The translations under genes and the position numbers were made by a program. DNA of 20,259 nt, taken from Gammaproteobacteria bacterium RIFCSPHIGHO2_12_FULL_37_34. GTDB taxonomy: Bacteria; Pseudomonadota; Gammaproteobacteria; DSM-16500. This document shows positions 14,469-20,259 of the stretch, piece after piece. A model generated the notes under the pieces. That model saw only the letters and a list, made by a program, of their open reading frames with translations. It did no database searches and was not told the origin of the DNA. Numbering within the stretch: the stretch's first letter is position 1; each line of letters starts with the position of its first letter. The stretch lies in contig MGXW01000074.1 of the NCBI GenBank assembly GCA_001801495.1, positions 1 through 20,259 on the forward strand, read 5' to 3'.

Positions 14469-15341
14469 ATGCTAAAAATTACCAAGGCTGTTTTTCCAGT
14501 CGCTGGGTTGGGTACCCGTTTTTTACCCGCAACTAAAGCCAATCCAAAAGAAATGTTACCCATTGTTGATAAACCGCTGATTCAATATGCAGTGGAGGAA
14601 GCGGTTGCAGCTGGCGTTCGTGAATTGATTTTTGTAACCAATAGTAGTAAGCGAGCAATAGAGGATCATTTTGATTCTAATTTTGAGTTAGAAGCTACTT
14701 TGCAAGAACAAGGTAAACATGAACTATTAGAGATTGTGAAAGGTATTTTACCGGAAGGCGTATCTTGTGCTTATATTAGACAAAAATCTCCTCAAGGATT
14801 AGGTCATGCGGTATTGTGTGCTAAATCTTTACTAGCCAATGAAGCATTTGCGGTACTACTAGCAGATGATTTAATTGATGGTGGTGCGAGGCCTTGCTTG
14901 AAGCAAATGGTGGATGAATTTACGAGCATACAGGCGAGTATTATTGCTGTGCAGAAAGTTCATTCTGAGGAAACTAAAAAATACGGCATTGTCGATGTTG
15001 CAGAAAAAGAGCAACCGTTATCTGCGATTCGTGGTATTGTAGAAAAACCTTCTTATGAAGACGCACCATCTAATCTTGGTGTGGTTGGGCGCTATATTCT
15101 CACGCCACGCATATTGGCTTACTTAGAAAACACGCACAAAGGTTCGGGTGGTGAAATTCAATTGACTGATGCGATTGCTAAATTGTTATTAGAAGAAAAA
15201 GTTTACGCTTATCGTTTTTGCGGTACGCGCTATGATTGCGGGAGCAAATTGGGTTATCTTCAAGCAACAGTTGCTTATGCTTTAAAACATCCTGAACTTG
15301 CGGGTGATTTTAAACAATCGCTTGGAACATTATTAGCGTGA
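14469..15341 (+). CDS. galU: UTP-glucose-1-phosphate uridylyltransferase
   Basis: It makes UDP-glucose from UTP and glucose-1-phosphate, the precursor for the WcaJ-like initiator and for Ugd in this window. The 290-residue length and motifs match GalU: the nucleotide-binding AVFPVAGLGTRFLPATKA (7-24) with KEMLPIVDKP (27-36), the LLADDLI segment (about 135-141), the sugar-binding EKPSYEDAPSNLGVVGRYIL region (about 193-212) and GEIQLTDAI near 228-236. The ATG at 14469 lacks a close Shine-Dalgarno; an AAAGGG is 18 nt upstream. The GT-C gene begins by overlapping its stop codon. Confidence 0.96.
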   Translation: MLKITKAVFPVAGLGTRFLPATKANPKEMLPIVDKPLIQYAVEEAVAAGVRELIFVTNSSKRAIEDHFDSNFELEATLQEQGKHELLEIVKGILPEGVSCAYIRQKSPQGLGHAVLCAKSLLANEAFAVLLADDLIDGGARPCLKQMVDEFTSIQASIIAVQKVHSEETKKYGIVDVAEKEQPLSAIRGIVEKPSYEDAPSNLGVVGRYILTPRILAYLENTHKGSGGEIQLTDAIAKLLLEEKVYAYRFCGTRYDCGSKLGYLQATVAYALKHPELAGDFKQSLGTLLA

Positions 15342-16849
15342 AGAAGAATATTATTTTTCAAAATAATATAGTCTATTTTTTTGCTATTTTCACTAGCCTG
15401 GCTCTATCGTTTTGGGTAACCAGTCACCGAGACATTATTAACCCTGATGCTATTTGCTATTTAAGTGGCGCTGAGGTTATTGGCCAATCTGGGTTGCATG
15501 CTGCTATGCAGCTATGTGGCCAAGCAAAATGGCCAATTTATTCTCTGCTTATCTATGGGGTGGCTCAGCTTGGTCATTTTTCTTATCCTGTAGCAGCTTA
15601 TTTTTTAAATGGAATGTTTTCTCTTGTTTCTGTGGCATTATTTATTTTGATTACAAAAGAATTAGGCGGATCGAATCGTGTTCTTTGGTTAGCAGCTGGC
15701 ACCATTTTACTTGCGCATGGATTTAATAGTGCACGCGAATATATTATTCGAGACCATGGTTTTTGGGCTTTTTATTTATTATCGTTTTTTTTATTGTTAC
15801 GTTATTTTCGTCAGCCCACATGGGGTTATGCGTTATTTTGGAATATCAGTATGTTGTTAGCTACTTTATTTCGTCTTGAAGGAATAGTATTCCTTTTTTT
15901 ATTGCCTTTTTTATCTTGGATTTGTTTTTCCTTTTCTTGGTTAGAACGGTTAGCGCGTTTTTTTAAACTTAATTTGCTAACCATGATTACTTGTTTTTTA
16001 GGAGTGATTTGGTTGTTATCATACCCCGAGCATACCTTAGAAGATTTTGGTCGTTTAAGCGAAGTGTTTAAACAAATAGGCCATGGATGGATGATGATTG
16101 CTGAGCGTTATAGTGCTACAAAAATGGCTCTTGCTAATCACGTGCTGACTGGGGATTCGGCAAAAGAAGCAGGATTGGTGTTGTTCATTACGATACTAGT
16201 TTGGTATGGATTTAGTATCATGAGCAATTTATCATGGGTGTATAGTTTACTTGTTATATATGCGTGGTGGCGTCAGGCGGTATTTTCTTCTTCTGCTCGG
16301 TTGGTGTTAGCAGGCTACCTGAGTATTAACATTTTAGTGACGCTTAGCTTTTTATTTGAACGGTTGTTTCTTTCTAAACGGTATCTGATTGCATTATCAT
16401 TGATACTCATGCTCTGGGTGCCATTTGCACTAGACGATTTATTGCGGAAACGAAATCAATTAATTATTGCTTATGCCAGTATGTTTTTAATAGCGCTTTC
16501 ATCATTGGGCGGTATTTTTGAATTTGGTTATTCAAAAACCTATGTTTATGAAGCAGGAAAATGGTTATCAAATTATGTTTCACCACAAGCCACTTTATAT
16601 TCCAATGATTATCAAGTCATGTATTATTCACAACATTTTGGCCACACGCTTTTTCAAAAAGTGAATACCGATACAGATGTTCAGACTATAGCGCAAGGGA
16701 AGTGGAAACAATATGATTATTTGGCATTGCGAATTAAGATGAAACATGAGAATGAAGTGTTACCGATTTTACAAGAAATACATCGCCAACCGATACGTGT
16801 GTTTCGTAACAAACGAGGTGATCGAATAGAAATTTATCATCTTCAATAA
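15338..16849 (+). CDS. Multi-membrane-segment GT-C-type glycosyltransferase (GT39/ArnT-like)
   Basis: The 503-residue protein is strongly hydrophobic over residues 10-400, with about ten membrane segments, and ends in a soluble domain of about 100 residues. The first periplasmic loop has RDIINPDAICYLSG (31-44), where Asp37 is placed like the catalytic acid of GT-C enzymes. FRLEG (178-182) and REYIIRDHGFW (133-143) fit the dolichyl-phosphate-mannose mannosyltransferase-like (PMT/GT39) superfamily. Such enzymes take a sugar from a lipid-phosphate carrier and attach it to lipid A, glycan or protein outside the membrane. The acceptor is unknown. It starts at a GTG that overlaps the galU stop (GTGA), which suggests translational coupling; no ATG is available before residue 57. 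Ugd follows after 10 nt. Confidence 0.75.
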   Translation: MKKNIIFQNNIVYFFAIFTSLALSFWVTSHRDIINPDAICYLSGAEVIGQSGLHAAMQLCGQAKWPIYSLLIYGVAQLGHFSYPVAAYFLNGMFSLVSVALFILITKELGGSNRVLWLAAGTILLAHGFNSAREYIIRDHGFWAFYLLSFFLLLRYFRQPTWGYALFWNISMLLATLFRLEGIVFLFLLPFLSWICFSFSWLERLARFFKLNLLTMITCFLGVIWLLSYPEHTLEDFGRLSEVFKQIGHGWMMIAERYSATKMALANHVLTGDSAKEAGLVLFITILVWYGFSIMSNLSWVYSLLVIYAWWRQAVFSSSARLVLAGYLSINILVTLSFLFERLFLSKRYLIALSLILMLWVPFALDDLLRKRNQLIIAYASMFLIALSSLGGIFEFGYSKTYVYEAGKWLSNYVSPQATLYSNDYQVMYYSQHFGHTLFQKVNTDTDVQTIAQGKWKQYDYLALRIKMKHENEVLPILQEIHRQPIRVFRNKRGDRIEIYHLQ

Positions 16850-16859
16850 GGAAAGATGA

Positions 16860-18242
16860 ATGAATATTTCAGTGATTGGGGCGGGATACGTTGGTTTAGT
16901 AACAGGCGCATGTTTTGCGGAATTGGGTAATCATGTGACTTGTATTGACGTGAATCAAACAAAAATCGATCGTTTACGCAGAGGCATATTACCAATTTAT
17001 GAGCCTGGTCTTGAAGCGTTGCTTTTATCTAATATGCATGCACATCGTTTACATTTTCAGACCACCTTGTTAGAAACAATTGTTGATCCTCAGGTCATTT
17101 TTATTGCTGTTGGTACACCGAGCGATAAAGATGGATCTGCTGACATTAAATTTGTATTAGAAGCAGCTCGCAATATTGGAACATTCATCAAACATGATTG
17201 TGTAATTGTTGATAAGTCCACTGTTCCGGTGGGTATGGCGGATCAAGTCCGGGCTATTATACAAACGCAATTAGCGCAACGTGGGTTGTCGATTCAATTT
17301 GATGTAGTGAGTAATCCTGAATTTTTACGAGAAGGAGCAGCCATTGAAGATTTTATGCGTCCGGATCGTGTGATTATCGGTTTAGCATCGGATTATGCAA
17401 AGTGTACTATGTTAGATTTATATCTACCGATTATGCGCAATCCTGAGCGAATTTATTTTATGAGTGTAAAAGATGCGGAGATGACAAAATATGCAGCAAA
17501 TGCCATGCTTGCTACCCGCATTTCATTTATGAATGAAATGGCAATGTTATGTGATCGTATGGGCGTGGATATTGAAAATGTTCGTATTGGTATTGGTTCA
17601 GATACGAGAATTGGCAGTGCATTTTTATACCCAGGGTGTGGGTATGGTGGCTCGTGTTTTCCTAAAGATGTACGAGCATTAATTAAAATGGCAGAGCAGC
17701 ATGAAATCGATCCGACTATTTTGCGCGCAGCAGAAGAACGTAATGATGCTCAAAAACGCTTATTGCCACAAAAAATAATTCGATTTTTTGGCGAAGATCT
17801 TTCTAACATTTGTATTGGTGTGTGGGGATTAGCGTTTAAACCTGAAACAGATGATATGCGTGAAGCGCCTTCATTGATTTTGCTTGAGCAATTGATAAAG
17901 CGTGGCGCGCATGTGCAAGCTTATGATCCTGCTGCTATGGAAGCGGCGCGTACGATACTACCAGCACATTGGTTTCGGTCGAATCAGTTAACCTTAGTAG
18001 AGCATCAATATGATGCCTTGCAACAGGCAGATGCCTTAGCGTTGGTAACAGAATGGAAGCCATTTTGTTACCCGGATATAACTGTTATGAAAAATCTGAT
18101 GCGACAAAAAATTGTTTTTGATGGACGTAATCAATACAATTTACATCACATGCAAGAAGCAGGATTTCAATATTTTGGTATAGGGCGAGGTTTGTCTGCT
18201 CCTGTTGGTTTTGATACAACGCTTGATACTTTTTCTTGCTAA
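16860..18242 (+). CDS. ugd: UDP-glucose 6-dehydrogenase
   Basis: It oxidises UDP-glucose twice with NAD to UDP-glucuronate. The 460-residue product has the NAD-binding GAGYVGLVTGACFAELG (7-23), TPSDKDGSADI (86-96), KSTVPVG (119-125), SNPEFLREG (151-159), Lys210 in MTKYAAN, and the catalytic Cys266 in PGCGYGGSCFPKD (258-270). The C-terminal VWGLAFKPETDDMREAPS (321-338) is also typical. AAGGA lies 7 nt before the ATG. It uses the product of galU two genes upstream, and the glucuronate may enter the polysaccharide directly or go on to a derived sugar such as a pentose. No clear terminator follows. Confidence 0.97.
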   Translation: MNISVIGAGYVGLVTGACFAELGNHVTCIDVNQTKIDRLRRGILPIYEPGLEALLLSNMHAHRLHFQTTLLETIVDPQVIFIAVGTPSDKDGSADIKFVLEAARNIGTFIKHDCVIVDKSTVPVGMADQVRAIIQTQLAQRGLSIQFDVVSNPEFLREGAAIEDFMRPDRVIIGLASDYAKCTMLDLYLPIMRNPERIYFMSVKDAEMTKYAANAMLATRISFMNEMAMLCDRMGVDIENVRIGIGSDTRIGSAFLYPGCGYGGSCFPKDVRALIKMAEQHEIDPTILRAAEERNDAQKRLLPQKIIRFFGEDLSNICIGVWGLAFKPETDDMREAPSLILLEQLIKRGAHVQAYDPAAMEAARTILPAHWFRSNQLTLVEHQYDALQQADALALVTEWKPFCYPDITVMKNLMRQKIVFDGRNQYNLHHMQEAGFQYFGIGRGLSAPVGFDTTLDTFSC

Positions 18243-18263
18243 TAAATAAAGTATTCGTTATAG
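18236..18263 (+). promoter_or_regulatory. Weak candidate promoter for the pantothenate genes
   Basis: TTGCTA (18236-18241) lies in the last codons of ugd and TTATAG (18258-18263) follows after 16 bp. It would allow the panB-coaX genes to be read independently of the galU operon. No terminator was found in the 88 bp between ugd and the next ORF, so readthrough is equally possible. Confidence 0.3.
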
Positions 18264-18330
18264 TGAAGGCGATCTGACCTTGTTATGGAAGAGGCAGAGA
18301 CATTTTTTATTTTGCTAGAAGGACTTGATC

Positions 18331-18459
18331 ATGAGACAGGTACCTCGTTATTTATTCATTGGTAATGATCGCGTTGCTCGATGTGTTCTGCATTATTTTT
18401 CTCTTTTGAAATTATCTTTTGTATCCTGGTATCAATCTTGTCAGGAGCAATCACAATGA
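18331..18459 (+). pseudogene. Truncated PanG/DUF2520-like N-terminus, now a 42-codon leader ORF for panB
   Basis: The frame reads MRQVPRYLFIGNDRVARCVL, then HYFSLLKLSFVSW, a short Gln/Ser-rich end and TGA. The YLFIGNxRVAR pattern followed by HYFSLL and a Trp looks like the first beta-alpha-beta unit of the Rossmann/DUF2520 proteins that sit beside pantothenate genes in Legionella- and Francisella-like bacteria, where PanG acts as a ketopantoate reductase. The family is about 250 residues, so some 85% is missing. AAGGA lies 7 nt before the ATG, a strong site, and the TGA overlaps the panB start as ATGA. It may be a dead remnant after an internal deletion, or a retained leader that couples translation into panB. 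Family recognition is from pattern memory, not a search. Confidence 0.6.
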
Positions 18460-19244
18460 CTATTTTTAATTTCTACGAAAAGAAAAAAAACAAAGCAAAA
18501 ATTAGCATGGTTACTTGTTATGATTATACGAGCGCGCGCATTTTAGCTCAAACGACGGTTGATTGTTTATTAGTTGGGGATAGTGTAGCGATGACCATGC
18601 ATGGTTTCAAAGATACCTTATCCGCTACATTGGAAATGATGTGTTTTCATACAGCAGCAGTTAGTCGTGGAGCAGGAAATAAATTTATTGTAGGCGATTT
18701 GCCATTTTTATCTTATCGAAAATCCTGGAGTAAAAATGTTTCTGCGGTTGCAGCAATCATGCAAGCGGGTGCTCATGCTGTTAAATTGGAGTGCGCCTCC
18801 GGTAATGTGCACTTGATTCAACATCTAACAGAATCTGGTATTCCTGTGATGGGGCATATCGGATTGACGCCACAATTTATTCATGTATTGGGTGGATACA
18901 AAATACAAGGTAAAACACAAGAAAGTGCTGCTCGATTAAAAGAAGAGGCAGCCTCATTACAAGCAGCAGGATGTTTTGCATTAGTTCTAGAATGCATTCC
19001 TACGGTACTTGCTAAAGAAATTACTCACTTGTTATCGATACCAACGATTGGTATCGGTGCAGGACCGCATACAGATGGGCAAGTATTAGTGTTTCAAGAT
19101 TTGCTTGGTTTAAATCCCGATTTTAAACCAAAATTTGTTAAGCAGTTCATGAATGGACACGAACAATTTATCAATGGAATTGAGGCTTATATCCATTCGG
19201 TTAATCAAGGCGTATTTCCAGGGGATGAACACGCCTATGCTTAA
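18456..19244 (+). CDS. panB: 3-methyl-2-oxobutanoate hydroxymethyltransferase (ketopantoate synthase)
   Basis: It adds a hydroxymethyl group from methylene-tetrahydrofolate to 2-oxoisovalerate, the first committed step of pantothenate synthesis. The 262-residue product is full length. Metal-site residues are Asp42 (VGDSVAM), Asp81 (VGDLPF) and Glu112 (KLEC), and the catalytic acid is Glu179 (LVLEC); GIGAGPHTDGQVLVFQD (199-215) is also characteristic. ATG 18456 is chosen because AGGAG lies 8 nt upstream and the protein has its normal length; an in-frame ATG at 18381 would add a hydrophobic stretch that belongs to another frame of the remnant ORF. Its end overlaps coaX by 8 nt. No panC or complete ketopantoate reductase gene is adjacent. 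Confidence 0.96.
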   Translation: MTIFNFYEKKKNKAKISMVTCYDYTSARILAQTTVDCLLVGDSVAMTMHGFKDTLSATLEMMCFHTAAVSRGAGNKFIVGDLPFLSYRKSWSKNVSAVAAIMQAGAHAVKLECASGNVHLIQHLTESGIPVMGHIGLTPQFIHVLGGYKIQGKTQESAARLKEEAASLQAAGCFALVLECIPTVLAKEITHLLSIPTIGIGAGPHTDGQVLVFQDLLGLNPDFKPKFVKQFMNGHEQFINGIEAYIHSVNQGVFPGDEHAYA

Positions 19245-20019
19245 ACTGTGTTTGGATATTGGTAATACGCATGTCTTAGGTGGTGTGATCAATGAGAACA
19301 AAATTATGTTGCGGTTTCGTTATGCAACACAATTAATAGGAACAGCAGATCAATTCGGTATTTTTTTAATTCAGATCTTGCAAGCCAATCATATTCCAGC
19401 TAAAAAAATTTCTGCTGTAGCGATTTCTTCAGTGGTTCCGAGTTATGATTATACAATTCGCCACATGATCACGCGGTATTTTGATGTGCCGTGTTTTGTT
19501 TTACAATCAGGTGTAAAAACAGGATTAAATATTAAATATAAAAATCCTAATGAAGTGGGTGCAGATAGAATTGCAAATGCAATGGGAGCAGTGACAGAGT
19601 TTCCTAATAAAAATATTATTATTGTAGATATGGGAACGGCGACAACTGTATGTGTGATTACTAAAAAGCGCGATTATTTAGGCGGTGCGATTTTACCAGG
19701 GATGCGTCTTGGCATGGAGGCATTAAAAAATCATACAGCGAAATTAATGGCAGTTGATATTGAAATTCCAACAACTTATATTGGGCGCACAACACGCGGT
19801 AGCATTCAAGCTGGTTTATATTACGGCCAATTAGGGGCATTAAGAGAAATCATTGCTGCTTTTAAACGAGAAGCTTTCCCCCATGAAGATGCAATTGTGA
19901 TTGGTACAGGTGGCTTTTCTCAATTATTTAAAGATAAGCAATTATTTGATGTTATTTTGCCGGACCTTGTGTTGCATGGTCTTAATAAAGCTTATCTCTA
20001 TTCACTCGCATTGAATTAA
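19237..20019 (+). CDS. coaX: Type III pantothenate kinase
   Basis: It phosphorylates pantothenate, the first step of CoA synthesis. The 260-residue product has the ASKHA-fold phosphate motif LDIGNTHVLGG (6-16) with Asp7, GADRIANAMGA (108-118), IIVDMGTATTV (128-138) with Asp131, and GTGGFSQLF (223-231). The type III enzyme is insensitive to CoA feedback and needs a monovalent cation, as known for the family. ATG 19237 matches the usual MLxLCLDIGNT start and has GGGG 12 nt upstream. ATGs at 19225 and 19153 are further options, but the first would have its ribosome-binding site touching the start codon. It overlaps panB by 8 nt and the convergent gene at the right edge by 38 nt. Confidence 0.95.
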   Translation: MLKLCLDIGNTHVLGGVINENKIMLRFRYATQLIGTADQFGIFLIQILQANHIPAKKISAVAISSVVPSYDYTIRHMITRYFDVPCFVLQSGVKTGLNIKYKNPNEVGADRIANAMGAVTEFPNKNIIIVDMGTATTVCVITKKRDYLGGAILPGMRLGMEALKNHTAKLMAVDIEIPTTYIGRTTRGSIQAGLYYGQLGALREIIAAFKREAFPHEDAIVIGTGGFSQLFKDKQLFDVILPDLVLHGLNKAYLYSLALN

Positions 20020-20259
20020 TTACTGAGCCGGGTTGTGTGGGATGTCGGAGGTAATAAATCTCGCGATGTAATTCATTCGCTTGTTGAGCAATTTTTTCTT
20101 CGCCAGTTTGAGCAAACAAGCTGTATGTATTAAAGAGTGTTTTTACAACTTTAGAATTCGAACGCACTCTATTATTAGTTGTCTCTTGTGCCTTTTCTTC
20201 GATATCTTCTAGTCGTTTCAATACTTCTTCATAAACGGGTTGAATATTCTTTAATTGCT
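19982..20259 (-). CDS. Unidentified protein, C-terminal 91 residues (partial)
   Basis: The minus strand is open from the right window edge to a TAA at 19982-19984. The visible part is hydrophilic and helix-prone, beginning QLKNIQPVYEEVLKRLEDIE with heptad-like Leu/Ile spacing, then Asn/Arg/Ser-rich, then a helix around TGEEKIAQQANELHREIYYL. No known domain is recognised. The last 38 nt overlap the end of coaX in a convergent arrangement. The reading frame continues past the window, so the start and true length are not known; a TTG at 20221 is within the frame but has no evident ribosome-binding site. Confidence 0.55.
   Translation of the reverse strand, partial: QLKNIQPVYEEVLKRLEDIEEKAQETTNNRVRSNSKVVKTLFNTYSLFAQTGEEKIAQQANELHREIYYLRHPTQPGSVINSMRVNRDKLY

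Noticed and set aside
18285..18365. 26-codon ORF starting ATG at 18285 upstream of the PanG-like remnant
   Set aside because: It has no clear ribosome-binding site and no recognisable sequence, and most of it overlaps the better supported ORF at 18331.
18381..18455. Longer panB with a hydrophobic N-terminus resembling a signal peptide
   Set aside because: PanB is cytoplasmic; the extension is an alternate frame of the PanG-like remnant, and AGGAG marks ATG 18456.
1..20259. CRISPR arrays, tRNA or rRNA genes, insertion-sequence transposases
   Set aside because: No regularly spaced direct repeats, no tRNA-like cloverleaf with a T-loop consensus, and no transposase or integrase motif was found on either strand.

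Overview
The window looks like an AT-rich (by eye about 40% GC) gammaproteobacterial chromosome. The mix of families suggests Legionellales/Coxiellaceae or a Francisella-like relative: adjacent metK and ahcY, panB next to a type III pantothenate kinase with a DUF2520/PanG-like remnant, and an ABC-exported polysaccharide locus. This placement is inference from gene content; no rRNA or tRNA is present to confirm it. Most of the window is one surface-polysaccharide (LPS/O-antigen-like) region, with a small accessory stretch on the left and vitamin B5/CoA genes on the right.

Layout. (1) 1-1616: the tail of an unidentified gene, a solo Fic-family AMP-transferase-type gene with its own promoter, then about 340 bp without genes that holds a 127-bp cloverleaf-like inverted repeat and two REP-like GTTCGC palindromes. 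(2) 10459 down to 1617, minus strand: glycosyltransferase, Wzm-type permease, Wzt-type ATPase, HddA-like sugar kinase, a DegT-fold enzyme with His in place of the PLP lysine, an NAD-dependent sugar epimerase, metK and ahcY. Spacing is tight (three overlaps or gaps under 25 nt), consistent with one transcript. (3) 10460-10661: a divergent intergenic region packed with nested inverted repeats, including a 34-bp perfect palindrome. (4) 10662-12071, plus strand: a WcaJ/WbaP-type polyprenyl-phosphate hexose-1-phosphate transferase. (5) 14340 down to 12065, minus strand: two GT4 glycosyltransferases with a TAATG junction. (6) 14469-20019, plus strand: galU, a GT-C-type membrane glycosyltransferase, ugd, a 42-codon PanG-like remnant, panB and coaX. 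(7) 19982-20259, minus strand: the 3' part of an unidentified gene that overlaps the end of coaX.

How it fits together (inference). GalU makes UDP-glucose. The WcaJ-like enzyme can load glucose-1-phosphate onto undecaprenyl phosphate, Ugd makes UDP-glucuronate, three GT4 enzymes extend a glycan, and Wzm/Wzt export it. The kinase, DegT-like dehydratase and epimerase would supply an unusual, probably deoxy, nucleotide sugar. MetK and AhcY at the operon end would supply SAM and clear S-adenosylhomocysteine. No methyltransferase, sugar nucleotidyltransferase, ligase or polymerase is visible here.

Most genes are ordinary members of known families. The features that deserve a second look are the His-for-Lys DegT enzyme, the epimerase without a regular YxxxK motif, the truncated PanG-like ORF coupled to panB with no panC, and the two multi-hairpin intergenic elements.
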